From Pegea sp. RAD2-039 (taxonomy: Eukaryota > Chordata > Thaliacea > Salpida > Salpidae), in contig JAQGEQ010000363.1 of NCBI GenBank assembly GCA_034620365.1, forward strand, positions 1,674,001-1,738,000: 64,000 nt of DNA, in the 5' to 3' direction. Shown one piece after another: positions 39,171 to 52,110 of this stretch. The notes below the pieces were generated by a model that was not told the origin of the DNA, ran no database searches, and saw only the letters and a program-made list of their open reading frames with translations. Each line of letters opens with the position of its first letter. Positions within the stretch are counted from its first letter, which is position 1. Made by a program: the position numbers and the translations under genes.

Positions 39171-41394
39171 AAAAGTATTGTTTTGATCTTTTTTTACTTT
39201 TTGGATAATATTTAGTTTGTTAGACCTTGCACGATTTTAACTTTCATTTTGAGACAAATACTCTTTTAATATACTTATGCAAATAATGTTTCCATTATAG
39301 AATCTATAAACATTCATTTTCTTCAGTTTACAAAATTTTAAATTTCGTTGAAAGTTTAGTTATTTTAAACATGATGAAAACCAAAACATAAAGTTGCCTT
39401 TAAAGGCAGAAAAATCGAAAGCTAATGAAAAGTCAACATTTTTCTAGTTCTAAAAAATTGTTAATAACATTTAGAGATAGGTAAACATTAAACAAAAATG
39501 AAGGAACTTCAATTCTAAAACTACTAAAAAAACAATTTTAAGATCATTGTTCTTAATTTGATGTCAATAATTTTAAAATAATTCAATAAAAAACGAATAG
39601 CTGTTGAAACTATAGAACTCTGGAGAGTATGACAAAATGATATTTCAAATGATTCAAAGTAGTTTATAACAAAACTTACTTCTTATAACTAAGTTATAGA
39701 TTATTTATTAATCAAAACAGTAATAAAAGTAATATAAACTATTTAAACAAATTGTTAAATTATTCTTCAAATCATTGACATTATCAAAAGAATTTAAACA
39801 GTTTAATCACAAATGTTAGACTTTTATTTTATATTTTGAAATATTAAAGTCTTATTAATTTGTTTTAAAACCATTCCACAAGAAATTTAGGACAAAATAA
39901 GCTTCTAATGTTTACTTTACACTTCTGATGGCAATTTTATTCCATTACACATTATAACAAAATAATGAGGTAGTAGCTGACTAAATAGAAGCAAAAACAA
40001 AATAAAAAACTAAAATTGATGACTGCTTTTCAGCACCCACTACCAAATCCAATCAAATAGAATCAATTTGAGAATAAGTAATTAAAGTTCTTACAATTTA
40101 TAAAAAGCAAACAATAAATTCTGGTCAAATTAGAAGCAGTTAATCTAATAGAAATTGTATTTGTAGCAACTGTTTTATCGCTTCTATATCAATTTATAAT
40201 CAGAAAATATAAGAGCAGCCAATTATTTCATTAAAAGTATCTTATCTTAGAATATTAAAAAGGAATTTAAGGAAATTTTTTGTTATCTTTTAGTTACTAC
40301 TAAGATTGTTTGCTAATTCTATTAAGTGTACAGAGTCTTAAGATCTTGTCACAACAATTGCTTTTGTAGTAAATTAAAGTATAGTACATTTCAATTTTGA
40401 TTCTTATCACATTTATACTTATTTGTTTACTGCTTTCATTTAAAATAACAATCAACTTTAGTATTTATGATAAAAAACAATGACAGAAAAGGTTTGGTTT
40501 AAAAGCTTGAATCATTTAAAATTAGTTGGTCACGGATTTATTTGTCAAGTTTATCGGAAATAAAAACAAAACTTGTTTTAAGAGAACTTTTAGACCTGAA
40601 GTAAAAACCGTTAAATTAATTGGAGAAGTCAATTTTTTTCAATTTCTTTTATTTAATTTTATATAATTATGAATTTCCACAAAAAGCAAAATTCTTATCA
40701 CTTCAACTTTACTGATTTAAATTGAATTAGTTTACTACTTGAAAACAAGATTAGTTTTCTTATTTTTATTTTTATATGTTTAATCAATTAACAATCAGTA
40801 TAAGTTTATTCGAAGCTTAGAACTACCAAAAAAACAATCATTTAATTAATCCTGAATGTTTATTTACAAAGTCATCGATATCTTTACAACTTATTAGTTT
40901 TGCAAACGTTTTTGAGAGATATATTTACTGATTGAGTAATGTTTTTGTGATTGACATGAGTTGTACTTTAGAGATTTTTGAATATCTGTGGATTCATATA
41001 ACATTAAAATGTTTCCAAAAAACTGAAAATAAAGTTCAACAAAACGAAGTATCTAAGATCTACCTATCTTCTCGAAGAAGGTAATTTATGCTTGGTGATA
41101 ATATGATCTGTTTAAATTATCGCCTTACTTTAAATCCAAATTTACGCTAATTTGAAATTAGGTAAATATTCAAAACTAAATACGACGTTTTTAATAATCT
41201 TACAAAAGATTATTGTTAATAATTACAATGACGAAAAACAAAATCCTATTCTTTAAATAATTTTATGTTTTAAAAACGTACAAATTATGTGAACACCTTT
41301 ATTTTTGAGAATTGTTTAAAATAATCTCAGTTATTAAAAAAATCATACTTCATTTTCTATTCTCTTGGTGAATGCCTTAAAATATTAATCTTTT
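39171..41394. other. gene-free AT-rich stretch
   Basis: About 2.2 kb with no credible frame, motif or repeat on either strand. Confidence 0.55.
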
Positions 41395-41400
41395 TATTAA
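41395..41400 (-). terminator. possible polyadenylation signal of the TMEM272-like gene
   Basis: TTTATT on the plus strand (AATAAA on the gene strand) lies about 260 bases beyond the TMEM272-like stop codon. Confidence 0.3.
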
Positions 41401-41662
41401 ACCGATGTGTAATATTTACAAAGCAAATATTTGCAGCAAATCTAACAGATATTTCTTGTGTTTTATACCAATAAGTTAGAAAAATTTCAAGAATAAATGA
41501 ATAAACAAATTGGCTTTTTAAAAAAAGCATTTAGGTAATAAGTTTTGTACAATTATAGTAATTTTTCAAACAGCTTCTAACATAGTAACTGCTTCCTTTG
41601 TCTCATAATCTTTATCAGCCTTATACACCAAGTAATCAAATCAACTACTAAGATTTCTCTCA

Positions 41663-43043
41663 TCAGTTTTTTCTTCTTGCACTGCTTCCCAAACATGCAC
41701 AAATGCAGCATCCTCCACAGCAAAATATTCCAATCAGGATATAAGAGCAGACTATGACCCAGAACGAAAATGTATATGCGAGAGAATCACAGTAATCACT
41801 TGAGTATTTATCTTTCAAGTTAACTTTTTGATAAACACCAAATATCCAGACATTTCCTTAAAAAAAATACTCAGTTAGCCATTATGAAAATTCTTAAAAA
41901 CTAGATATACTTTACTCAGTTAAAAAAACAATAATTCTACTTTATAAAAAATTAAATACCAGCAATAAACCAAGCAAAGTTGAAGCAGCCCAACAAGCCA
42001 TTGCAACCATCAGTTGATGAACTTTGGTTAGGCTCATCAATGTTTTCATGGGAGTTTTGTTTACAGCAATGTAAGCTATTGAAAATGTTTAAAAGCTGCA
42101 TAAGACCAGACGTACACCCGGAAACAATCATCCAAATTGGAATAAAACGCTGTACATCACAATTTCCCAAATTCAAAGCACCTAGAAATTGTTTGATCAA
42201 GTTTATTATATTAATTTTATTTAGCATAATTGTGTAGCTATAAAAACAAGTTTGAAAGTTTTTTTTTAAACTAAATGGTTATAGAATTAACTAATTTCTA
42301 ATTAACTTACCAATAACAATCATTGCAATAGGAATTATCAGGAAGCAAGCCAAAAGGATTGTAAAACCAACTGAAAAAAAATTATTCTTTAAACTTCTAT
42401 TTACTACAGCTTGAAAATAATTACTAAGGCTCACAATAAAACTTTAAAAAGTAATTTCTCTAATCTTTAGAGAATTGATAGATACAAAATCTTTTATTTT
42501 ATATTTTTTATCCTCAGTAAGAGTAAAAAAATGATTTTATTTTATCCAAATGGGACTGTTAAGCTTTTATAAGACAGTTCATCAAATATGGTAATTAATA
42601 ACTTAACTACAAAGTAGCCTTAAGCTACATCAAAAGTTTTCCAACAATTTGAAAGTTTTGATATTTTGAACTAAGAGTAGACATCTATATACTTTATTTA
42701 GTAATCTTTCAATCTAAGACTTTCCTAAAAAATTGTAATTTACTACAAGCTACTATAGATGAAGATGTAGTTATCGCTAGATGGTGAAAAAAAAATTTAT
42801 GTTAAGCATCGCCTCACAAACTAAACAATTGTGATATAAACAGAATAATAATTCAAACTTACTCGACTTTCCCATTATTGAAAAACTTTTTCGGACAAAT
42901 TCTGAGTTGTTAGAGGTTTTATCTCTTTCTGCTTTAATCTTACCAAATATTGAATCATAGCTTGGAGGATTAAGAGGCGGAGCTGCTGATGTTGTAGCTG
43001 TAGTTGTTATTGTCTCATTAATATTTTTTTCCAAATCTGCCAT
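41663..43043 (-). CDS. TMEM272-like four-helix membrane protein
   Basis: Four minus-strand exons, 42863-43043, 42311-42370, 41960-42181 and 41663-41856, sum to 657 bases and 218 residues. The N-terminus (PPLNPPSYDSIFGKIKAERD) carries a PPxY motif, a potential ligand for WW-domain ubiquitin ligases. Four hydrophobic segments follow: TILLACFLIIPIAMIVIGA; FIPIWMIVSGCTSGLMQLL; NFAWFIAGNVWIFGVY; and FWVIVCSYILIGIFCCGGCC, ending in a cysteine-rich tail. NCDVQRFIPIWMIV, FNFAWFIAGNVW and DYCDSLAYTF are the signature segments of the TMEM272-like family, common in lophotrochozoans and other animals. The molecular role is unknown. The start is the first ATG (MADLEK), since the longer frame only adds a non-ATG extension. 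The three introns are 492, 129 and 103 bases. Confidence 0.85.
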
Positions 43044-45395
43044 TTTAGGTACAGTCACTGATTTTCTTAGCTACTTTTTATTTAAAATAGTAAGTTTCAA
43101 TTAACTGATTTTTAGTGATATTTTATTGGTAGCAATTATAAGCTGCAAAATAAATGTTAAAGAATCAAAAAGTAACTTAGATCATTTTATATAATTAACC
43201 AGCAATTGAAATTCCTGACAAATTAATGATAATAATAATGATCTGCTTCAGCGGAGATCTATCATGCTACAAATTATTGAATATAAAAATATCTTGCTAT
43301 TTTCAATCTAGGTTAAAATGATCTTGAAAATCTTGTGTAAAATTGCAAGCTTTTAAACTAAAATATAAACGTTTGTTAAATAATTTATTCAAATATTTTT
43401 AAAGAAATATTAAAGGAAAGCGTTTTAAGTATTTGGAAGTTCTTTCATTTTAGTATCTTCTTCTTTACGTGTCTAACATTTTTCAAATAGCTGAATTATA
43501 TTTACTGATCATTTTGAAAACATTCTTTATAAAAAAAATTCCGTTTCAGTAAATAACAATAAATTTCGCGACGCTATGATGAGCATCAGAAGCTGAGCTT
43601 GATGATTTTGCTAAATATAAACAATATTGTTTGTTATAAGTGTTTGGTTAGTCAGAAATTTGAGATAAATAATATTAAGATATCTCTATAAATATCAACT
43701 ACTTACTAAAGTAGTATTACGTTATTTCATTAAAATAATTAATTTTAAAGCATCAAAAAAGAATTGAAGTAAACTATAATATGATATCAAGTTAGTTTTT
43801 GAGAGTATTTTTATAGCAGTCGAGTTATGAGAAAAGAACTCTATTTAAGTTATAATTTATGTGGGCTTTACAAGAAACTTTATAAATAAAAAGCTTATTA
43901 AGAAAACACAATTTCAGAAAAAAAGTATGAAGTTTTATTTTTTAAATTTCAAATTTAGTTTGATAATTTGCATAATTAAATTAAAATCAGTTTTCTTAAA
44001 TTTAATCGAGATATGTCAACTGCTGATATAAAAAATTTTGATTAAATTTATTCCAGAATAAATTTTTATATTTTCTCGGCTATAAAAGACAGAAATAGAA
44101 AATATTACCACAAAAATTGTATTAAAAAACTCTATCACTTTAAAAGGTTTATTCTTTATTTGCTTTTTATTCTCTGTCTAAATAAAAAGTTATGTTTATA
44201 AAAAAAGAATTTTTGTGAGGATTTAATAAAAATTCATTTCTGAAACTACCCTTAAAATTGTAAAATAAAACTTTTCAAACTGCTGTATGATGAATAGAAT
44301 AACTTGACTAAAATTTGCTGCAATTCATAAACAATAAACTTCATCTAAATCTTCAATAAGTTTGACTTCTTCATACGGTTAATAAAACTATTTAAAATTT
44401 TCTTTATAGAAAAACTAACATTCTTGTTGAACACTGAATTATGAGCTACATGTTTTCAGTCAAACAAATACTGAGTAATATCATCTGATAATGCAATACT
44501 CAAATAAATCGTCAATACAATAAAAACTTAGAAACTAAAAATACCAGGAAAGAAGGTTCTAGTTGAATAAAGCGTTGACTTAAAAGTTGTCAGCTAAACT
44601 GAAAAATGTATGCTTCAATCTACCCTTTAACTAAATATTGATATTTTACTTCTCTCTCCTACCTTTTTTGTGCTTTATCTTAAATATTTTAGTTTTTTTT
44701 CTCAAATGTAAGTTGAATTTTACAAGTTTATATAAATGTAATTATTGTAAACAGCTTACTTTCAAACCTAATCAAGGGTTTCTGATTTTAAGTTTCAAAA
44801 ATGTTCAGTATTTCAACCACCAGGAAGTAGAAACTTATACCACAAACAGTTTATAAGAATCATTAAGTAAGAAAAGTCAAACGCAACAACAAATCATTAA
44901 AATTTTCCAAAACTTAAAAAGCAAGTTATCAATTATGTGCTTATTATTATTTATCTGAGACATTTTTACAATCTTTAGAGATCAGTTTTAATTTTTCAGA
45001 TTCTAAACCTAATCACAAAAGATAAAGATGAGATTTTAACAATTACTGAAAGTTATTTCTTTTAGAAATTTTTTACAAATAGATTTATACTTAAACCTAA
45101 AATAATTCCTTTTTTGTTAGCTGTAAGAAAATTGAAAGATGTAAGCAATCATGATATTTAATCAGAACATAATTCATAAATTTGTTGATGAACGAATCTT
45201 TGAATTTTTTAAACAAATCATTTGATGTCTCCTCACTTGATCCAACTATCATAAAAAGCATTTAAATGAAATATATCATTAAGAATTTTACAAAAATATT
45301 TCTATTTGCCGCACAAAAAAGAGATTGTATCAAGCAAAAATAACAAGAAGTGAACATCATCTTGTATTTACAGCTATCATCATCATCTTCATCAT
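43044..45395. other. spacer between the TMEM272-like and SYF1 genes
   Basis: About 2.3 kb with no coding evidence. A small G+C-richer island at 43565-43605 (TTTCGCGACGC) could be part of the TMEM272-like promoter. A hairpin-capable segment (GATCTGCT...AGCGGAGATC) lies at 43240-43259. An open frame at 44638-44856 (+) is compositional. Confidence 0.45.
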
Positions 45396-45396
45396 T

Positions 45397-48300
45397 TTAT
45401 TCATCTTCTGATACTTTAATTCCTCCAAAAACTTCATCAGGGATGACTTGTTTTTCAATCACCATTTCATCTTTGAAATTGAAACAAAATATTATGAAGC
45501 AGCTGAAGCTTGTAAATTAATCTCACTTTTATCATCTTCATCACTATCTTCAAGATTAATCTCAGCTGGATTCTTAACTTCTTCCACATTATTTTGAAGT
45601 TCTTCGCTTCTGAAAATTTGAAGAAAATTATAAATATTTCAAGAAAAGTGGTTTGTGACAGAAAACCTGACGAAGAGCAGTTTCTTGGTGGGAAGTTCTT
45701 GTGCTTTAGCAGCAGCTTGAGTCGCTTTCTGTTCCAGTAACTGCATCCCGTCGTTAGCATCGAGTCCCGGAGCCAAATCTGATGTTGTTCCTGATGAACA
45801 TAAACACTCTCGCATCAACAAGTTTATCATCAAGTAACTAACCAGTCAAGTTTTTAGCAGCTGATAACATCTGAGCCGACATAAAGTTGACCTACAAAAA
45901 TAGAAGAGTATAGAAGCTGTTGGTTTGATTGAAGTGAGTACTTGTGTGTTGTAAGCAGCTTGTATACTTCGTTGAACTCTCAACAACTCCCTAACAGTAT
46001 CATCATTACCGTATTTCGACTCAAATTCTTTCCATGTTGTCCAAAACTCTTTTGTAACCTGGAAGTAATCCTAAATAAGCTGGATATTTCAGGGGCACCA
46101 ACTAACCCTGGGGTCACATATTTGTGAGCAGTGTATGTAGATTGCCCTGGCACGATCAATTTCACCGAGTTTTGTCTCCATGTCAGCAAATCGAACATAG
46201 AAATCCCTGGCGTAATCATCAGGAAGTTTTTCGATCGCTTTCTATTAAAACAATTCAGTCAAGTTGATGAAGAAAAAGTGGAAAGTTGTCAGCAAGAGTT
46301 TCTACACGATCACAAGAGGTAGGTGAGTGTTTAGAAACCATCAAGTTGGATTTATAGCTGCAAAGTGATTAACAAGTTTGAACTGACTTCATATATTGGC
46401 CGGGTATGAGTGACTCCATAAGATTCAGCGACTCGACGGATGTAGATGTTGTAAATCTCATTCCTACCAATCATCAAGTTATTAAAGATGAAAAGTGAAT
46501 ATTGAAACTGACTTTTGTTCGGCAGGAACGTTCTCAGTGGCCTTCTCATATACAGCCATCGCATAACGAGTCAATCCATATTTCTCTTCCATTTTAGCAT
46601 ATAATAAATAAATATCTGCAAACAAAAATGTAAAAGTCGATAGAAAGAGATTGTATGAAATACAAACTTTTAGCAAATTTTGGAGGACAATTTTCTAATG
46701 CTTGTTCGAAGAGGTCACGTGCACGTTCTAGTTTCTTTCCTCCATACCGTTTGATGAATTTATCAAGATAAGTATTCCAAATATCAAAGACATTTGGCCA
46801 CTTGAACATGGTGACACCTCTCTCATAAGCCTGAAATTGTTTACAAATTAATAAATGAATAATAAAGATTAATAATTGTTGAAGTAAACCAGGGACTTCA
46901 AACCAGAGGTTCAAGTTACTTCAGACTTAGCAGGAAGACCAACAGTGAAAATGATTAGTTGTTTTGATAATCGTTTTTAGATCATTTTAACTTGAGATCA
47001 CTACACAAGGAGACTAGAGTATGTTAAGAAGACTCAAAACTAATAGAAACCCAAAACCCTGATTTTATTGATTCAAAGAACATCTTTGAAAAAGTCTTTC
47101 AATTTTTAAAGATAGTTTTAAGTTGAAACTTCTAAAGAGTAGACAATTATTCACTGATAAAAGGAGCTTTTTAGAGTTGACAGCTGTTCTACGAAACATC
47201 AGACGAAACGTCAAATAGAAACTTACCTTGAAAGCATCTTCAAAATAATTATTTTCTTCCAGAAAGACTCCGTAGTTGATAATAATTTGAGGAGTTGCTA
47301 TTCTAAGATCAAGAATTCGGTCGTAGACAGCTTTACAAGACTAAATAAAAAGATAAAAATAAAAAGAACTCGTCAAAATGGACATCAAACCTTGACATTG
47401 CCAATACTTTCTTCTAAATCAGCATATAACGACCACAACTTGAGTGATTTGTAAACTCGATTTTGAACAGGTTCAGTGTTATCGAAATAAGCTGCTTTTC
47501 TCGCAGGAATTGAAGTTGCTCTTCTAAGAAGCTTCAAAGCTTCATCGTAATTATCATTTCTGAAAAAATTGATGATATCAGCAAGTTGTTAAGACGAGCT
47601 GATGTTGACTCACTCAATTTCCATTTCACACCAAGCACACCAAATCGAAGCTAAATCATCAACTGTTTTGTAATTGACTAAAGTAGCTTTGCTGAAAATA
47701 GTTCGAGCCTGAATAGAAAGAGATTAGAAAAGATGTCGCCAACCACTACCACCATATTTACATCAGTTAGTTGTTTGTTTGTGTGATAAAACTTGGCAAA
47801 CTCAATCCATAGTTTACACATTTTACCAACTGATTTCGGAATATCAATAGTTTGAATTGCTTCTGTGAAAGTTTGAATAATTTCTTTCGGTTGTCCTGAA
47901 AATTAAGTTTGTTGAAAAGTTGTCGAGGTAGGTTAGTTTTTACACCTTCAAATAATTCTACTCTTTTCAACCATTCATGAACATTGTGAGGATTTTGCCG
48001 GAGCATCACACTATTAAGGAGCAACAGCCGACGATCAAGAAGACTTTCAAATCGAGCTGCAGTCAATCCTAAACTTTCTTCATCTGCAAATTAATTTGTA
48101 GAAATAAAGTGAAGCTCAATTGCGCCACTTAGCGGTGAAATGTAGTCATTTGAGTAATTATCAATTTTTCAACAAAATAGAATCTTTAAAATACTCAATT
48201 ATGAGAAAGAGATTATCATGATTTTCTGTAGATGCTTGAATAGGATTTGATGAGGAGTTTTTACAGATTATTTTTGACTAAATTTATTAAAGTAGAATAA

Positions 48301-50826
48301 AATAGACCAGAAAGATACTACCAAACTAGTCACTAAAAATAGGGGTCTCTTCAGCATCTTTGACCATCAAGTGCAAGATTTTTGAGTGAGACAAATCATT
48401 TAACTTGGCAATATTGGCCGAGGAGTTTCTACAGGTTAAGGTGCTGAATATTTAAGAGCCACAAGTGGAAGTTTTATACATGAAACAATTTATCAAGATG
48501 AAATATTTCAACCAAATCTTCCTACATCTTTCGAGACACTTATGATCATTAAAAGATCTCAATTGAAGAAGATCAAGTGCTTTCGATTAAGTAGATAAAA
48601 ATCAATCAAACAAGCAAGTTCAGTTGAAATAATTAAAAGATTTTTGAACATTTAGTTGAGTGAATATTACCGATATCTGTGCTGTTCAGTTCTGCTGACA
48701 TAATTGACTCCAAATACTGACTGTAAGCATTATATATTTGAGTGAAATCTCTCCGTGTTTTTACTGATTCAATTGCTTCTTCGTAGATATCACGAGCCTT
48801 TAAAACAATTTGTTTATTCATTGATTTTACTGAAGTAAATCAGATAATTTACAAAGTAATATTTCAAAGTGATAGTTTAGGGTTTTTAGAAACAAATGAT
48901 AAAAAATTAATCTAAAAAGTTACAAAAAGGAAAGTTAAGGAAATGTAATTGAAGTCATTAACAGCTTACCCTTTCAAACAAACCACATTTGGCATAATAA
49001 TCAGCCAAACAACACCAGAGTTGACCAAGTTGATCAGTAAACCGCTTCAGACCACCTCTAATGATGGCTTCGACGTTTAGAGAATTTACTTTGTCAGGAT
49101 TTTGAGATATGAGTTTGCAGAGTTCATGCCACAGAGTATGGTTAGTTTTTCCTTTCTGTAAAAAGTTTAGTTGCAATTAGTTGATTGCTACAAACCCAGA
49201 AACAAAAAACACCAAAGCAAAAAAGTCTAATTAATAAATATGATTAGAAAACAATAACTTGGATATAGCTATTTCTTAGGTTCTAATGTAATTTGTGGCG
49301 GAGACCACATGCACAAAATGTGCTAAAAGCCATCAACTTATAAGCAAGCAACGTAGAGTAAGTTGGAAAATGTGGGGTGTTAAAGACCAAGCCAAAAAAG
49401 CCCTTAGATTTGCCAATCACAGGCAGCAGATTTTTACAAACTAATATTACTAAATTAGATTTAATTTCAAAAGTCAACTTTGAAATATAACTCGGATACA
49501 AAATCCAATTTACCTTTGATACAAAAGACTCATCGTTCACAATCTCAGCCATTTTCATACAAGCTTCATCTAAACGATCAATAGATACCAAGTAATCAAT
49601 GTATTGTTCTGTGTTCTCAGGTTGCAACTACATCAAATAAAAAGTTACAAATATTTCCAAACTCATCTGTGGGTGACTAACTTTAAGCATTCGACGAAAA
49701 ACCCGAACAGCAGTTTCGTGGATAGGGTATCTGGTGACAAACTCGATGTACAGAGGCCAGATCCTCTGGTGCTGAGTGATAGGTAAGGCTCTTAAAGCTC
49801 GATCAAATGTTCTCCGGGAACGAGTGATCTTATATTGACTGACTAAAAATTTACAATAGTCAATCCAAATACGTGGCATCTGGTAACATAAATTGTTGTG
49901 AGTAAATTAGACGAGTAAGATCTGATATATATAATTGTTTAAAAGTTTTAAATGTCGTGAATGGTAACTTGGATTGATTTTATTATTCTTTAAAACTTGA
50001 TAAATAGGTTTAAAAATAAAACAAATAAATTATAAATTCAGGGTTTAAACAGATATCTACAAAAAACAGTAAAAAATATAATCCATAAAAATTCAGAAAA
50101 TTCAAAAACAGTAAAATTGAAAGTATTAAACTAACCTTGTTCATAAATACTAGAGCTCTTTCATGTGCATTATTTACTTCCTCATACAAGGGATTATTGA
50201 TACAGACTCCTTTTAATTGCTCTCTTCTTGTTGATAGATAAGCATACCATAATTTATAGCTACCTGGAAGTTTTTTCATTGCTCGTTCATATACCAAATT
50301 TAACTGCAAAGTAATTGAGTTCAGATTACATAAAGCTACAATTTTTGCTTGTTTATAAGTTTAAATTATAATAACTTTCTTTGAATTAAAAGTTTAAGAT
50401 TAAATTAAACATAAAAAAATATATGTCTAGTAAGAGAAATGAATAATAACATATAAGACACATAAATTCAAACTAAGTAGAAAGTTGTAAAAATAAATTA
50501 CTTCTTTAAAAGGAGAAATAAATTACTTCTTTAAAAGGAGAACTTTCTTTATGTTCTACATAACGAAGCCAACATTTAATGGAGTAAGGATTCCTTAAAA
50601 TCTCTTCTTCATATGGTAAATCTTCCTCTGACTGCAGAAAAAGTTCATTTAAGTTTATTTATTTAATTACCAGTGATTAATTGGTATAAATTAAACAAAG
50701 CTCATTTAAATTTTTATTGAACAAACATTTTACAATTGAAATTATGTCGTATCAAGAAATAGAAACAATCTTATAAAACAGAATATATATATGATTAAAT
50801 CTTACAAATTTTAAAAGTTTATCCAT
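45397..50826 (-). CDS. XAB2: SYF1/XAB2 spliceosomal HAT-repeat protein
   Basis: Twenty-one minus-strand exons: 50806-50826, 50527-50631, 50136-50303, 49682-49879, 49514-49627, 48970-49155, 48671-48797, 47946-48083, 47762-47895, 47614-47708, 47391-47559, 47227-47340, 46668-46830, 46513-46615, 46388-46463, 46107-46241, 45942-46058, 45843-45891, 45667-45790, 45527-45609, 45397-45470. They sum to 2493 bases and 830 residues, against about 855 in human XAB2. The protein is the NineTeen-complex/intron-binding-complex scaffold needed for pre-mRNA splicing and, in vertebrates, transcription-coupled repair. HAT repeats run almost throughout: NPYSIKCWLRYVEHK, TRSRRTFDRALRALPITQH, QNPHNVHEWLKRVELFEG, ERARDLFEQALENCPPKFAK, LGEIDRARAIY. 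The acidic tail ends VIPDEVFGGI as in orthologues. Most introns are 50-60 bases. The first exon codes only seven residues (MDKLLKF). The stop codon lies inside AATAAA. Confidence 0.96.
50491..50540. repeat. 25-base tandem duplication over a splice donor
   Basis: AAATAAATTACTTCTTTAAAAGGAG (written here only as a unit starting AAATAAATTAC and ending AAAAGGAG) occurs twice without a mismatch, at 50491-50515 and 50516-50540. The unit contains the end of SYF1 exon 2 and the first bases of the following intron, so the splice donor GTAATT exists twice. Confidence 0.9.
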
Positions 50827-51938
50827 GTTTTTAGAAATCCTAAAAATAAAATTCAAATTTTAGATATATTTTGCAAATAAATAAAATATATAAGAACTAA
50901 ATGAGCTAAAACTCAATTAATTGAGTTATAAGAATCAATTCACACTAATATTTATCTATTATATTTATATTTATCTATTATAAATAAATTTACAGATGAA
51001 ATATAAGTCTTAAATTATAATAACAAAAACAATTAATACTAGCAATAAAAAGTTGCATTATTAAAGTTATATTTTTGTTAAATGAGAAAAAAAATTACAT
51101 AATTGAATAAGCTTAATATATAAAAATTAATAAAAAAATGTTAATTTTAATTATTAAAGATAGTATTAAAATAACTTTAAATGAGAAAAATATATTAAAG
51201 TAAAAAATAAAAAGTAAATTTAAGTAAATAAAAATGTTTATTAAAGATAATCAAACATTACAATTATATTATTATTTCTCAAATAATAATTTTAATGATT
51301 TATAATACTTTTTAAGTTCATTAATCATCAGAAATAAATATATAATAGTATAAATAAAAATTCAGAGAAATTCATATAATTTTAAAATAATTTTTGTTTA
51401 ACTTCATTTAATTCATACAAACATTAAATAAATCTACAAGTATCAATTTCAATCTTAAAATTTTAGATAATGATAGTTTAATAAGTAGTTGTGAAAAAAA
51501 AACTAATTTGGTGATGATTTTAAATAAATTAATAATATGAATAAATCAAATAGAATGAAACTCAATATTACCACCAAAAGCAGAATTATTTCAACAACTA
51601 AGAAGTAATGCTAATGATTAAAAAAATTAAAACTTAGTAAACCTGTATTCAAAATATGTTTCGATAAATTCTGTATTTTAAGGCTTTATACTTTTTTGCC
51701 ACTTTGAGATAAGACACAAAAGAAAAAGCTTGACTTATGGAATTTGGTTAAAAGTTAGTAGCACATCAAAAAAATAATTCTATTCAGTTTTTATTTAAAT
51801 CTATTATTGCACTAAGATAAAAAACCATTTCAGAATATCTAACTCTATATAAGGTCTTATTTCTATTAACTTATAGAATTCAGAAATTTTTTGTATTTTC
51901 TTTGGATAAGCTTCGTAGACCAAACCATCAGATAGAAA
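50827..51938. other. very AT-rich region upstream of SYF1
   Basis: Extremely AT-rich sequence with many TAAATAAA-like runs. It should contain the SYF1 promoter, but I see no distinct element. Confidence 0.5.
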
Positions 51939-52110
51939 GGAGTTAATAACTAAATTAACTCCTGCCTAGATGTAAACTTTGAATATAGGCGAGAGCAGTG
52001 TGCACTTATCTTCCCCACGTTTTAGATCCACTATTTGGTGGAACGGCCCGGTGACTGAGAGATTGAAGTCAACAGATTGAAGATTTCCTGTCTGAGTTTA
52101 TTTTTCTTCT
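51939..52110. other. unexplained G+C-richer block with hairpins
   Basis: An island in otherwise extremely AT-rich DNA. It opens with a perfect 9-pair hairpin, GGAGTTAAT (51939-51947) with ATTAACTCC (51954-51962). It also includes CCAC-loop-GTGG near 52030 and CGGCCCGGTGACTGAGAG. No protein frame and no match to U1, U2, U4, U5, U6 or tRNA features by eye. It could be a noncoding RNA, a promoter or a repeat remnant. Confidence 0.35.

Noticed and set aside
47762-47895. Apparent frameshift near the end of this SYF1 exon
   Set aside because: On careful reading the exon runs FYHTNKQLTD to a GTAAAT donor and joins the next exon in phase, so there is no frameshift.
51915-51945. Hammerhead-ribozyme-like CTGATGG...CGAAG on the minus strand
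   Set aside because: The invariant A after CUGAUG is missing and the segment between the two cores cannot form helix II.
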